From Ectocarpus siliculosus (lineage: Eukaryota > Sar > Phaeophyceae > Ectocarpales > Ectocarpaceae), in assembly GCA_000310025.1 (NCBI GenBank), contig FN649732.1, positions 1,631,770 to 1,695,769 of the forward strand: DNA of 64,000 nucleotides, in the 5' to 3' direction. Every line of letters begins with the position of its first letter. The first letter of the stretch is position 1. The notes under the pieces were generated by a model that had not been told where the DNA came from, searched no databases, and saw only the letters and a list, made by a program, of their open reading frames with translations. The position numbers were made by a program, and so were the translations under genes. This document shows, piece after piece, positions 10,911-23,617 of this stretch.

Positions 10911-13900
10911 TCAACGCAGGCTGCCCGCCACCTTTGAAGGGCTTTCGATGTGGAGATCGCCCTCAACACGGCGAGAAGGCTCCGGCTCGTCCCCCATGCT
11001 CGCCCCGGCATCTGAAACGACGGGGCCCCCTCGCGCGCCTTCCCCGGCACTCTTTCGGTCCACCTCGACGCACATGAGATCCGTCACCGAAGATGGTGAC
11101 ACCGGTTGCCGCGTTGGGGTCGCGCGGTCGACGGCTCCTATTAGCGCGCTGACATCGGTGCCGTCCCCCCCCACGACAGCAGCCACTTCTGTTCCCGCTG
11201 CGGCAGCAACGGCGACCGCTGTCTTCGGGAAGAACTCCAGCAAGGTGCTGCCTGCCGGAGGGGTGGAGGCAGCGCTACCGCTGGCAGGGACACGCATGTT
11301 CTTCGTCGCGCCGCAGCGGTCGCCTCCATACCCACGCGCACCGCCGCTACCGCCGCCGCCGCCGGCCTTATCCCCACCTCCGGAAGTCACAGATCCGGAG
11401 GCCCCCAGCCCCTCTCGCGGCTCCTCGGCGGCATCGGATCCCAGAGAGCTACCAGCGCCGGTTTCAGGCGCGGCGGCGGCCGCAGCAGCAGCCTTGGCGT
11501 CAGGAATGCCACCAACGCCTGTCACCGACTTTCGGGCCGCCCCCCCTCTCTTCGTGACGCACCCTCTCCTGCTGAACCCCCCCCCACCCACCGTGCTCGG
11601 CGTTTCCGGCCGCTGTGAACCGCTGCCTCCGTCGCACAGGTGGGTCTGGTACAGGACCCAGTCCTGAAGATGCTGGATGGCGATCTCGGGACAGTTCGTC
11701 AGGAGGCAGTGCAACCAGCCTTTCATCGGACGAAGTTCACTGCATGTTGGTGGCCGCAACGATCCGCAGCACGCGAAGAGAGATACGTGCAAGGGGGACA
11801 CGTGGGCAAGAGGTTTGGGGCAAGAGGGGGTTCCAAACTCTCAAAAAAAAGCACGATATGGGCGCATTGTGCACTATGTCTGCAATATGGCGTTGCGCCT
11901 GTTCAAACTACTGAACGCACATCCTATGATAAAGAGCGAGCAAGAGGGGGGTTCCAAACACCCGATCATAAGTACGATCGGGGCGATTCTGCAACGGCAT
12001 TGCGCCTGCTCAAATAACTGAACGCACGGCTCATCACAAAGATTGAGGGGTGGGAAAGGAATCATCGACCAACATATGCAGACAAAGGCGACGACGAGAT
12101 CAACACACAAACAGCACAGCTCCCTCAGCACTGCGTTGGAAGTACCCGTACTCTTGTGCACGCGTGCTGGCTTCGCCCTCACGAGCAGCGAACCGATATA
12201 GCCAACACCAAGGAGCGAACAACTACAAAGCACCCGCGGCGGCGGAGCTCTTGCGCGAGCACCGTTGGGAATCTACAAATATCGGTGAAACCTACTCGAA
12301 TACATGGACGCCACTCTGGGCATCAACTGTAACTTAAGCCCCGTCGGGCACGGTCTCGTACTGCCGAGGAAAACCACAATCTCGCCCGCGATAAACCTGT
12401 TGTGCAATCTGGCAAAGAGGGTGGCCAGGGGGGGGATGGACACATACCGTCCCCGTGGAGACCCGTGAGGCGTGCTGGCTCTGTACGTTAGCTCCTTGGA
12501 TGAATCGAACCGGACGATGCCTGCACGGCAAAGACAAAAAGTTCGCGCTTAGGGAGATGTAGCGCGGGAGGGCAGGATTTTCGAGCGCATGCCCGACTTG
12601 ACAGGCTCAAGACCGCTACCCCGCTAGTTGAAGCAATACTTGCCCCGCATCCAAATGCACTAGTTTTTGTTTCTCTCTACCTGATGAAGCCCTTAGGAAT
12701 TGGGGTGAGAGCGGCTGGGGCCTTCAATAACTGCGGGACAACAAAATTGATCTTTTGAGACTTATAATACCCCGTCAACAAGAAACTCACTGTCTTCTGG
12801 GTCGTGCATGATCAGGAAAGGGAACTTGACGTGCTCCAACCTCCGTGACACCTCCGCGGTGAGGTCGATCAGGTTGAGCCCCGTGCGGAACCGCATGTTG
12901 CCCCCCCACCCGAGGCCCCCTGCGGTGGAACGTTGGGCGGTGAGCAAGGCACGTATGATACATCCAAGATTTAGAGCAAGCTTCAAAACTAGTACCTCCT
13001 CTCGACCACGACTTTCACGGTACGGTGGTGGGCCGTGCGTCGGTTCAACTCCGCACGTTACATACTAAAAACAGGCAAGGACGAAATAACAAAGTTAGGG
13101 GGCCATGTCGCGGGTATTGGGGGTGCGGTAGAAGGGGGAGAGGACAACGCCGCTCCCGACATCTCACAGACCGATCTGTGCAAGACGGGCGAGCTACCCT
13201 ATTTGTTTTCGATAACGGTAACCAAATCACGCCCTACCGTCCTCGTTTCCTTCGGCTATCGTACGAATCACAGTAGCGCTCAACACCGACGAGGCTCTCC
13301 GCATTCAAGGACGACCACAGTGATCAAAATAGGCCCGGTGAATTACCGCAACAGTGAACATGCGTCCACCGAAACGACCAAAAGTATACAACACACTAGT
13401 ACGGCGGCAGTCTTTCGTTCTAGTCAGGACTGGCCCAAAACAAACACGCGAAACTGCTGTATCGGAGGGGGGGGGGGGGGGGGGGGGGGGGNNNNNNNNN
13501 NNNNNNNNNNNNNNNNNNNNNNNNNNNNNNNNNNNNNNNNNNNNNNNNNNNNNNNNNNNNNNNNNNNNNNNNNNNNNNNNNNNNNNNNNNNTATACGGGG
13601 GGGGGGGGAGGAGGTGGGGGGTGGGGGGGGGGGGGGGGTCACCTGGGTACCCAAGGACGTCATGGTTAGCGTGCCGGCGCTCGTCGACCTCCAGGACGCA
13701 CATCTCCGGTCGGTTCACTGGAGGGGCAGCAAATAAAAAACAAGAGAACAGGTGCAATCAAAACACGTGAAGCAACAGTCACCTTCGTCAGAGCATACCA
13801 ACGCGAGAGCTATTATAATACACATTGCCTATGGCCGTACGCAGAAATTGACTCAGCGTATGTGTCAAGTATCGTTTCGCGCATAAAGTGAGGACGCGAA

Positions 13901-16900
13901 AAAAAACGAGGAACTTCGTTCAAGACGCAACTGGAACGCGCGAAAATTGTCAAACCGTAGCTCATCCCCCACGAACCATTGACAAAGGTCGCCGTGTGGA
14001 GGGATAACCACCTGAGCGCCCAGCGGGCACGACACAGACATCACACCGCCCATCAACGAACAACACACACCAGCACACTACAACGCTCGTCATGTCCACG
14101 CAAAAACTGTCGTCAGGTACTGTAACCCCCGCCGCCACACCTGACTCGAGGCATGAAGGTATCTGCCAACGCGGCACAAGAGGCACGACCAAGTGCCTCA
14201 ACGCCGCCACCAGCATCGCCGGGGGAGGGTTTCCCTTGATGGCGGGCGCCAGCAAGACCTGACCCTTGAACCGAGGGAGCAAGGAGTGCTGGAGACGCAA
14301 CGCGAGGGAGGGGAGACAGCAAGCGTACGGCCGCAAGGCAAAAGCACAGGGTTGAGGTTACAATGACGAAGACCGGGGGAGGGGGGGCGGGGCGTTTCGT
14401 CCGATCGTAGGTGTATGGATCGCCTTATGCGTTTCGTCTTTACACCTTCCGGTGTGTATGTTTTCTGTACACATCAACCGGGACCACGCCGAAAAAAAAA
14501 AAAAAGGCTTGCAGTAGTCAGCCCCCGAGAGAAGAGGCAAAGTAACCGCCATTGTGTAATGGTCTCCTGTACGTCATCGATGGATCGGGCGGCAAGCGAC
14601 ACCCAAACGCAAGCGTCACATTCCCGTGGCCGAAAAACAACGCCAAAAGATGACGGCATGTCCAAAGAACGCGTCATCCTGCAACCTTCTCGAAAGAAGA
14701 ACGACTGATGGACACCACGTTCCATGTCAACAGCTATCATCGAAGAAAGCGCGAAAAACTGGTTTCACTACCGATAAACCCACATCGCGCCGTGGGAAGC
14801 ACGGCATCTGCGCACCACCGCACTTCCTATGAAGCCGCTGGCAAAGGGCTTGCCAGCTCTCAGGCGTGTCTCGAAGGCCAACAACGAAGTGGATCAAACG
14901 AGCATTTGATGAGTTCACGAAGTACGCAGGGCTTAAGCACAGCAGTACGAAAAGCAACTGCCGATAGGGAGGTCGCGAATAGCCCACGTGCACGCCCCTT
15001 GTTTTGTAGAAGACACAGGCAACATCCACAAAATATATTACACGAGGACCAACAAGAGCAAGAAGAAGAGCACCTCTGAGCAAAAAAAACACAAACGGAA
15101 CATCCTCCGCGACAACAACACCATTAACTATCAGACACTCACGTTGGACTCATGGAGGGACAGGCCCAGGAGGATGCTCAGCGCACCGCCAAGCGACTCT
15201 CCGGCAACAAAAAACGGCACCTGACGGTAGCAAAACAACGAAGAGCGTGAGGACGAAGAAAGACTAGCCCATCCACAAACAGAGACATCCACCCGGCTTG
15301 CAGATCTTCGAGAAAGCGAACAACTTGGGGTTGGAGGTGCAGTTGGGGTTCGCGGACATCAAAGTCCAGCAGACAAAAAAAAAACGCAACACGCAACAAG
15401 GACCATCTCCATAGAGGTGATCAGCATTTATCGGCCTCTCAAATCGCGGTGAGTGCATATGCACCGACAGCCAATCCAAACCATCTCTGATCTGCTCCCT
15501 GCAATCAGAGGCAAAAAAACAAACTACTCTTACCCACAAACATCTATGAAGAACATGCCACGCTTGACAAAATCATACCAAAATACATACAACAACACCG
15601 CCAAAACCTATACCTGCCCAGAAGGTTCACTCTCTAATGTACATCGCACCCACACACCTCTTGGAGTCGTTTCCGTTGGGCCGCCGTGGCCGTCAAAACA
15701 TGCGGCACGACCCCCGCCGCTTCGTCTCCAGCTCGCGATGGGCCGCCGCGTGAGGTGTCTATTCTATCCCCCGCCACGAGCTCTAGCAACTGTCCATTTC
15801 CGGGCAGACAAAAGGAGGCACGTAATTGCTCATTAGTTGTCAAGCGATACAAAGCGCGACCACGTGCCCTGCGGTAACCGCTGTGGTTCGGTGCCCACGT
15901 GCGGCTTCGCAACAACGTCAAAATGTGCAACAAAAACACACACACAAAGAAAGTCACGTAACGCCTGATTGAGTTGCTCCACTCTTATCGAAATATGTCT
16001 GTCACTGGGCCTAGGCTGTTGACAAATTTGTCCAAGGCGAGCACCTTCAAGGTCTGCTTGTCTACCGGTCAAGCTGGAGCGTAGTCACAACTACAAGGGT
16101 ACACGATCCGAAGACACAAGTCTGCAGCCGGACGAGCGAAACACCGTTTCCCTCTCTTACAAAGCCACGAAAGCGTTTTGGTACTCGTATCCTTTCCTGA
16201 AGACGAGTCGATGCCAGCGGCGCCGCCTGGGTGACACCTACCCATGCCTCAGAAGCATAGCCGTAGCTTTCAACAGCGCCCTGAGGAAGGGCAAGCCAAC
16301 CCTCGTGCGTGCCGAGACGTTCAGCGGAAAACGGCTCGCCACTCAAGACGCTGGCGTTTCCATGTTTAGAAAGGCCAGCCCTGGGATCGACGGGGTCTTC
16401 GTCAACATGAGGAACACGCAGTTCTTGGGTGGCGAGCCTTTTCCGCTGAACGTCTCGGTACGCTCGAGGTATCAGGGCGCTACCTAGTGATAGCTCCAGC
16501 TGGGCTTCTCAGCGTGCCCCGCCACCCACGCTGCTCGCCGGACTCCACCCGACCGGGAACTATTCTGAACCGAATACGTCATCCTTCATGCGACCTTCAC
16601 GACGCGGTCCAACGAATGCTGAGATGATGCCCGAAGAGCCTACGGCGCACAACGACTACGCACAACAACAGGTGATTTCTCGCCTCACCGCCGCTAGGTT
16701 CGGGGAAAGAATGGCAGTGGTGATGGATGCGATGGTCAACAAAAACACGAACCAAGAACGAAAACCAAACGAGTTAACACCCCGCCCTGCCGACCCTCTC
16801 GTCACCTGCCGGTAGTCGTCCACCCAGTGGTTGTAGTCCTCGATGTACGCGCGCTCACCCCCGGAGTAGCCGTGCCCCTCCAGGTCCATCTGGTACATGC

Positions 16901-18912
16901 ACAGCCCCTTCTCCGGCATGGACATGCCCATCTGGTGCTTTCGAGGGGAATTGCAGTGCGCGCCATAGCTGCGAAAGAGGAGGCGGGGATCGGGGGTAAG
17001 GGGGTGCGAGTGGGCCCGAAATCTTGCAGAAATATCTCAGGACGACGTCCGTCTACGGGAAGTCTCAGCGACTCGTCGGAACTTTTTTTGCAGCGGTGGA
17101 TCACATCCACGCCTTGCCAGGAACACTAAGCGAGATGGTTGACTCTGAGTCTGACGGCGCCAATAAACACGGGTTGCAAGCAAGCCTCGTGAGCGTGAGG
17201 TCAGATCTACGACGGTACTTCCGCTCAAGCGAGCTCAGGAAGGAACCACGCCCGGTTTGGGGTGGATGTGACAGCACACGTCCTGGCGCAACACTGCCGG
17301 CTTAACAGCAGAAACAGCAGCCGCAATGTTATTTCTGCACGCGTTGCTTATCGCTGCATGTGCTTATCTGGGAGCACGAGGCACCCATGAGGCGGTTGGA
17401 GTTGTAGCTTTCCCAATGTTGACCTATGCATACAATGTAGAAACCAAAAATGCATTGCGTGCTCATTCCCTATACCACATTGTACGCCTACAGAGGTGCA
17501 ACGCACTACATGAAACATATTCACGCGCGTACACTTACTATTCGAGCGTTACAAGAGCGAGCTTGTATCCCCATCTCAAAATCCACGTACACAATATATC
17601 AAACAATGAACTTCGATCGTGCGGTCTGCGCGGTAACGCGGGGGCATGTTGAAACAATAGAGCCGTTTCCTCCCGAGTAGGAAAATATGGCTCTTAACAG
17701 ACGTACGTACGTGCACTCACACAGTCTCTTCAAGGTTGCTTTCTGTCCATTGAGTATAGGGTCACCCGGAACTGTTTTCGTCTATCATTGGATATCACAA
17801 CAGCGGCGGGCCTCTAGCCTCAATCGAAACAAGCCGCTTTTACGTTTCGCTGCTGCTGCAGATGATGAACGAGAGGAGCGCACTCAAGCTGGCTCCCCTT
17901 CCTCAGTAGAACACCAGTAGAACAATGGCAGTGCTGTTGAGCCGCAGGGTTCAACCCAGGCGACCCTAGAAGAGCGCAACAATTCGTAACCACTGTACCC
18001 TGTGGTTCCTCACTTAGCGTACATGTACATGATAAAAAACGATAAGAAGACGCAGTTGGAGTGAAGAACAACGCAGCAACCTCCACATACCGCCGCTGTC
18101 ATACAATACACGTGTTCGTTTTCAATCAGTCTCCCACAGGAAAAATACCAGAAAAAACGACATTCGCATATATTGCGCGAGGACGCCGAGCCGGTCGTCT
18201 GACCATGCCCGTGGCCTGCAGATGGCACGTGCACGAGCTCTCACCCGTGGGAGAAGAGCACAACGGCCTTGATCTCATCGGCAGACTGCGGCAGGTACGA
18301 TCTGAAGTGGATGACGCGCCCTCGCTCATTGATGAAGTACTCCTCGCTCTGTGTCCCGCGCGCGAAAAAAACACAACCATCGGCATCAACACAAAAATAA
18401 TGAACCGAACAAGGTGGGCAGGGGAAAGAGTCAGGGGAAGGTATCTGTCGCTGGTCGACATCGCCGGCGAGATTCCTCTCTTGCCCCCGGCGTTTCCTCC
18501 GGGTTGGAGAGGACGGCACCGCCGGGAATGTGAGTGATGATTGCCGACGAGGGAGAGACGACGGCGACGCATTTTTTTTGCGCCATCATCGCGGTGGTCT
18601 GCGGCGAGGCACGTTGAACCTCGCCCGCGATGTATCGACGACACCCCCAGCTACGAGAAGCACGTCCAAACAGCCACTGACCTGTGGAAGGTTGTTGAGG
18701 CGCACTAACGGCTGTTGGGGTGCAGGAGACACCGGTTTGTTGAAGCCCGCCCCCGTCTGCTCGCGTGGGCGGAACATCGTCAGCAAGCGGGACACGGCGG
18801 CCCAGACCAACGACGCCAGGAAGTGCAGAGGAACGCCCATGTACGACACCGCCAGGCTCTTCATCTCGTTGGATTTGCCATTCACATCCCCAGCAGTGGT
18901 CTTCGCTCCCAT
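10911..18912 (-). CDS. Alpha/beta hydrolase, monoglyceride-lipase type, with C-terminal low-complexity extension
   Basis: This is probably a serine hydrolase releasing fatty acids from monoacylglycerol or lysophospholipid. Ten phased minus-strand exons were found: 18682-18912, 18245-18348, 16806-16968, 15658-15789, 15143-15220, 14141-14288, 13643-13717, 12791-12919, 12448-12520 and 10911-11739. The predicted product is 653 aa. Family features are the oxyanion HG (111-112), MDLEGHGYSGGERAY (~135-148), the nucleophile motif GESLG (Ser219), HDPED (Asp353) and the catalytic His in GWLHCLL (His388). A hydrophobic segment at residues ~19-46 could anchor it to a membrane. After residue ~412 come ~240 residues rich in Gly, Ala, Ser and Pro, absent from usual ~300 aa family members. 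A further intron in that tail cannot be excluded. Intron 7 contains an assembly gap. The only ATG opening exon 1 was taken as the start. Confidence 0.88.
11815..12030. repeat. Imperfect tandem repeat, ~95 bp x 2, in the last lipase intron
   Basis: Two diverged copies share GTTCCAAAC near one end and a GCGCCTG(T/C)TCAAA block near the other. The second copy is closer to the consensus. The pair lies within the intron before the last lipase exon. Confidence 0.6.
13466..13638. repeat. Poly-G tract interrupted by an assembly gap
   Basis: At least 26 G precede the gap, and a G-rich tract with few interruptions follows it. On the coding strand of the lipase gene this is a poly-C tract directly after the exon 7 donor. 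Homopolymers of this kind probably broke the assembly. Confidence 0.85.
13492..13591. other. Assembly gap (100 N)
   Basis: Exactly 100 N, a conventional placeholder for unknown length. It lies in intron 7 of the lipase gene, so it does not interrupt the coding sequence as modelled. Confidence 0.99.
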
Positions 18913-19304
18913 TTCTCGTTTTTCTAGTGTAGCTGACCTCGGCCACACGGCCCGTGTTCTCAATCTACTCCGTATCTGCTACTGCTGTAGTCCTCGGTGC
19001 AACGTGAAAATGCGACTGAAAAGATGAGGCACATCGACTTCCAGGAAAATTGCTGGATTGCATGTAGGCGTTTCGGTTTGGTTCGAAAAAAAAACAAACG
19101 AACTCAAACTTTAAATTACATGTAATTACTCCTGCCTGTAAAGAGAACAGCGTCGTAACTTCGTGCGCTGGTTCAGACTGCTGAGTGTCTGTGGTGTTGC
19201 GCACGCCTCTGGGACGCTGGGCTGGATTGTCTCTTGCGGTATGTGTTACGTTGGCAAAAAGTGCACAACCGCTTCTCTATCATTTATGTGTACCGCGTTT
19301 TGCG

Positions 19305-19495
19305 TGACAGAAGATACCACACCCCCTACGTAGATCCATTTTCAAAGCCTGATATTGCTCGACGGCGAATTGAACAAAAACAACAAACGACGTGCGATCG
19401 GATAGCTTTCGACGAGATGGTCCCAACGCCGCCATTTAGTGCACCACTCTCTCTGTTGTGGAGTAATCTAGCTTTGAAAACCAGTCCACCTGAAA
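19305..19495. mobile_element. MITE family A, diverged copy
   Basis: The left end reads AGAAGATACCACACCCCC and later ATTTTCAAAGCCTGAT. The right part has GGAGTAATCTAGCTTTGAAA, as in the 8643-8839 element. The outermost right terminus is degraded. Confidence 0.6.
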
Positions 19496-19910
19496 CAACC
19501 ACTCTTTCTATGGATATTTACACAGGACGCCACGAAAACATGAACGAACAATGCCCATGCGTGTTCGGATCCTTCGTACGGGTTTGTGTGCTCCAAGTCA
19601 CAAGGGAGCAAAACGTAACAGTTACTAAATGGTACGTGGGCGGTGCCCAAAGTCAATGTGCTGCTCTCGTCTGGTCTCTGCACTACATGGCGTGAAGCTC
19701 TCAATATCATCGTCGGCGAGATGAACGGCACCCGGATGTTGTAAACGGGCTCATGGAGCTTCGGTACTTGGGTAACAACTACCTGCGAGTTGACCCGGTT
19801 GTCAATGGCTGATTCAAGGAAGGTACACACAACGAACACCGTCCAATCCCTGCAACACTAAACCAACAGGAACGGAAATGCTCCGAGGTGCCCCCGGGAT
19901 GGAGGTGTGG

Positions 19911-20093
19911 CAGTAGAGGTCCCTGTTTAGTGCCGGGGTGTGCGCCGAAATTTCACCGGCACTACACCGAACACCGGCACTATTCATTCAAAGTACAGAA
20001 CGACTTGGTATTCCAGTGTGTGCGAGCCGAAAACATCGGCACTATACCGGCAACTGGCACTATTCAACCGGCACTCAACAGGGACCTCTACTG
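19911..20093. mobile_element. MITE with 25 bp terminal inverted repeats, hAT-like ends
   Basis: The left terminus CAGTAGAGGTCCCTGTTTAG is matched in inverted form by the right terminus, ending at GGGACCTCTACTG. The interior repeats a CCGGCACTA motif several times in both orientations. Length is 183 bp with no coding capacity. The CAG...CTG ends resemble hAT elements, but no clean 8 bp target-site duplication was found, so the superfamily is uncertain. Confidence 0.65.
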
Positions 20094-20553
20094 TATTGTG
20101 ATCGACTTGCAACGGCTCCTTCAGTGACCTGGTACTGCGAACGAGAATCAACATACGTATGTGCCGCTTCCCTGAAAATCGCCCACCACGCCAATCTTCC
20201 GGCACCTCCATGTGGGGGATCGTCACGTTGATTCTCCCCCACGAGCAACACAACACACCGTGTTCGAGCCAAGAACGACAAAAATGTGCTCTCTGCAATA
20301 TCAGTGTTGTCTCGCCTGTGCCAGCGCGTTCTACTGCACCCGGAAAAGGATGAATTCGCTTGATGCTTAGAAAGAAGTGGTGCTTCAGACATCAAATTAC
20401 ATATTCAAGCCTAAACCGTCCCGGAGTTGTTGACAGTGGTTCCAGTTGCACCCCAACACCTGTAACCTAGCATATGTACGTTTAAAAAATAAGGTTCTCT
20501 AAACGACCAAAGGGCGCTGCGGGCGAAGACGCGAATTCCCTACGAGTTGCGCT

Positions 20554-23413
20554 TTAGGGGTCCAGGGGCTGCTGAAGGGTAGACCCAAAGCGCTCGACGT
20601 ACTTCTTCTGCTCCGCCGACATCCTGTCGTTCGGCGCGCGTAAAATTGGCACATTGTGAGTTCAACGCGGTTGGGATAAGATGGGATAGTGGACGGGGCA
20701 CAGCAGTGGTGTCGCGGAAGGGGCAGGGGGTTCCGCGACACTTGTCCCATCACAATGCCAAAAAAACGCAGCCGCCCACCTGTGAGCCAGCGCACTACCA
20801 CGGACCCCGCTTCCCCAGTCCCTTTTGAAAACAAGCTCCGGCGACGACACAGGCGCAGGCGGTCGCTCGACAGGTGCGGCGGTGGTGGGGGCAGGGGAAG
20901 GGGCAGGGGCAGGGGCGGGGGCGGGGGCCGGTGCTGCTTCAGGCGCCGGCGGCGCTTCCTTCTTGGCGGCGGGTGCTGGCGCTGCCTCCTCGGGGTTGGG
21001 CGCGGCTTCCGCGGCCGGTGCGGCTGCCTCTGGTTCTCCCTGCACCGCTTCCGCCTCGAAGTCCTTGAAGGCCGCCACGGAGTCGGCGTCGTCTACGGTA
21101 ACGAAGATCGGGGTCCCGACGGCGATGTCCTGGGTGCCGGCCTCGACCAGGTGCTTCGCCATGAAGGAGTCGTCTTGCGCGTCGAAATCTACGGTCTGAA
21201 GAGTGAAACCAACGGCACAAGAAAATCAGTCAACAAAAAAGTTCAGCACGCGGGAGGAAGGAAATGGTGTCGACTCGTAAAGGCATCTTGCCAACCAGCA
21301 ACTATTTCTCCCTATCCTCTCGGCAGGTTCACCGCTACCGGTGGCCGTGCAAAACGAACGGCTCTTCTTGGTGTGCTCCACACAGGCGCCGAACAGCACC
21401 CCGCATGAAAAGCTGAGCGTGTTTGAAGCAGTGTTTCTCGAAATGGCACTGAAGGTGCGTGTCTACCTTACAAGACCGTGTCTGAGCTGTAGAGCGGCGA
21501 CAGATGCTGTACTGTGCATGCTATCACGTATCTTCGAACTCCTAGGCGAAATTGCCCAGCGTTCAACCTCGAAGCACAAACGGGAAGTAAAGCACGCGAA
21601 TAAAAAAAAACGCCAAGAAAAGCAGACGATTGTGTCTGAAACGCAGCAGAGTCTTTCGAGCGAGTGCAGCGGTGTCGATTCATCGCGTCACACCCTTATC
21701 CTAACTAAACCTGCCCATTGGCGATGCAATGCATGGCGAAAAGCCGTAGCTCGCATACCTCGAAACAAAAAACGCAGGGTCCGAGTGCGTAAAACAACGC
21801 CGATATTTTCTCGGTATGCATGAATGAGATTCCAGAATACTCGAGTCTCACCGCCTTGTCCGTTTCAACCTCGCATACAACGTCTCCCGCCGCGATTTCG
21901 TCCCCTTCCTGCTTGCCCCAAGAACCGATGTTACCGTGTGTCATCGTCGGCGAGAGCGCTGCGTAGTTTGGCGGTGAACCGAGACGCAGAAAGATGCAGC
22001 AAGCAGACAATGTGTAAATGCACTGAGGCATACAATATTGCACTTTTAATAGACAGAGATTGAGAGAGATAGGCCAGCTAGGGCAGCAGTCACATCCTGG
22101 GAAAAGGCAGAGGTAGTGTGCTGTGTACTGCTGGGGTGCCTATGGCAATTTGTATCTCGCCCTTCCGATTTCCTTTTCGCAATTCTGCGTGAACCTCCTT
22201 CCAGCCACTCTACTCTGTGCGGTTGAGCCGGGATCACACGCGCGCCTCTGCGCGTTTGCGATGTCAATTATCTTCCTTTCGTAACAGAAAATGGGCATTC
22301 CCGGAAGTCGCCATCAATAGCTCAGCAAAAAATGAAGTATAATACAGCAGTGCGTGTCGGTTTTCGGTTTCACAAGAGACCTACATTCGGAGACAAGGGC
22401 TGCGGGGGGGCGCGGCGGCCCGATTGTAGTGCCATGGAGTTGGCTCGCTATACTGCGGGCACACATTCCTTTTGGGGCGAGGTGCTTCATTGAGGCAGAG
22501 GTCATAGACTAAGCCGAGCCTTGCAGCCACTACAACAGTGGTCGCCGTTGTGTTGGCGTGACTGCTGTGCGTGAAGTATGATAACGGCCGGGACGTGTAG
22601 AGCAGCAGGATATATGCGGCTAGTCGGGAAATCCGGTCCCAAAGACCAACTGATGCTGTACAGTTCTTTTCCGTGTGCAAATTCCTTTCAGCTCGAACAC
22701 ATACCACGGTGAGTACTAAACATGTACCAGGTACATGTAGTAACAGGAGACACAAGTGCAGAGCTGCATAGACCGTCGTGGAAGGAAGGTTGTGGCACAT
22801 GTCTGGAGAATGGTCATGAAAAAGCGAAAACACGTTTTGGTTTGGCTGTTGTCATCAATTTGGAGCAGTGTGGCCGCAACCTGATCCAATAGGTTTTGCA
22901 GACGAAGCAAGAAGAGATGTCCGATCTATGCGCCAAAAGAGACTTGTACTAAACCAGTCGTTTGGTGTTGTCGGCGGTTGGCGTATGCAGATAACGCAGA
23001 ACTTCTGGGTAAGGGAGGTGGCACTGATTGGCGACGGTTCGCAGGTGCACGAGAAACGACAGCACGATTATTGTATTTAGTATCACACCAAGGCTGTTAG
23101 ACCGCCTTGGTTGCGCCTTGCAGCAGGTTGCCAACAACACAAACGCTGGCGAAGTGACCGATATGATGACTTATGAGCTCTCAAGATGCCTGCCCTTGGA
23201 GGTGGTGGATTAGAACCAAAATGACCGTGACACCACTGCATGTCTGCTGTGCATACCTGGCATGCCCACTACGATGTGATCGGGCAGGGATGATAAGCTT
23301 CTCCTCTTCACCACTAGTTCAGCACTCCGCCTACTCGCTGCTTGTCTCGTTCCTTGACATTGTGTTGCCAGGACCCTTGCAGCGAATGTGGATGTTCTTC
23401 GGCAGGCTATCAT
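20554..23413 (-). CDS. Mitochondrial lipoyl-domain protein resembling the N-terminus of pyruvate dehydrogenase E2
   Basis: Four minus-strand exons join in phase: 23257-23413, 21852-21958, 20780-21195 and 20554-20623, giving about 249 aa. Residues 1-43 are rich in Arg, Ser and Ala without acidic residues, typical of a mitochondrial targeting peptide. A biotinyl/lipoyl domain follows: [19 protein letters not shown], then ETDKA carrying the lipoyl lysine (Lys87), then a closing half ending in PIFVTVDD. An Ala/Pro-rich linker follows, as in E2 proteins. The reading frame then stops after a short basic tail. No peripheral-subunit-binding domain and no HxxxDG acyltransferase domain is present here or before the next gene at 18.9 kb. 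The role could be a lipoyl carrier or truncated E2/protein-X-like component. The last donor (CACAG/GTGGGC) is the weakest junction. The gene is head to head with DPM3. Confidence 0.83.
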
Positions 23414-23617
23414 GTTGTGTGAGAGACACTACTGCGCAGACGAGCGATGTGGAGCGACACTTGACATCATCGCGAGCAACATCTAGGCCGCTAGGGGCGC
23501 CGTGGAATCGAACACATACCCTGGAACCAGGACTCCACCAAGCGACTAGAGACGGCACACACGAGTTGTGCCTCGACCACAAGCAACCTCGCCACGCCTT
23601 GAGAGGTTGCAACTGTC
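23414..23617. promoter_or_regulatory. Putative bidirectional promoter, E2-like gene / DPM3
   Basis: Only 204 bp separate the start codon of the minus-strand E2-like gene from that of plus-strand DPM3. The interval must contain both 5' untranslated regions and core promoters. No clear TATA box is seen on either strand. The assignment rests on spacing alone. Confidence 0.55.

Larger units (their letters stand above)
18913..20553. other. Intergenic region between the lipase and E2-like genes
   Basis: No coding exon is seen on either strand. In particular, no acyltransferase catalytic domain or E3-binding domain that could belong to the E2-like gene upstream was found. The stretch contains a family A MITE (about 19305-19495) and a different MITE (19911-20093). 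Confidence 0.55.

Noticed and set aside
10858-11667. 269-codon plus-strand Pro/Ser-rich frame
   Set aside because: It is the antisense shadow of the last lipase exon, which is anchored by the catalytic histidine block.
15300-15380. Minus-strand block (FAFSKICK) as the exon before the lipase nucleophile motif
   Set aside because: No proper acceptor is present, and the exon at 15658-15789 fits phase and splice sites on both sides.
23480-23580. GGAATCGAACACA as the T-arm of a minus-strand tRNA
   Set aside because: The acceptor-stem partner and anticodon arm are missing. The stretch belongs to the DPM3/E2-like promoter interval.
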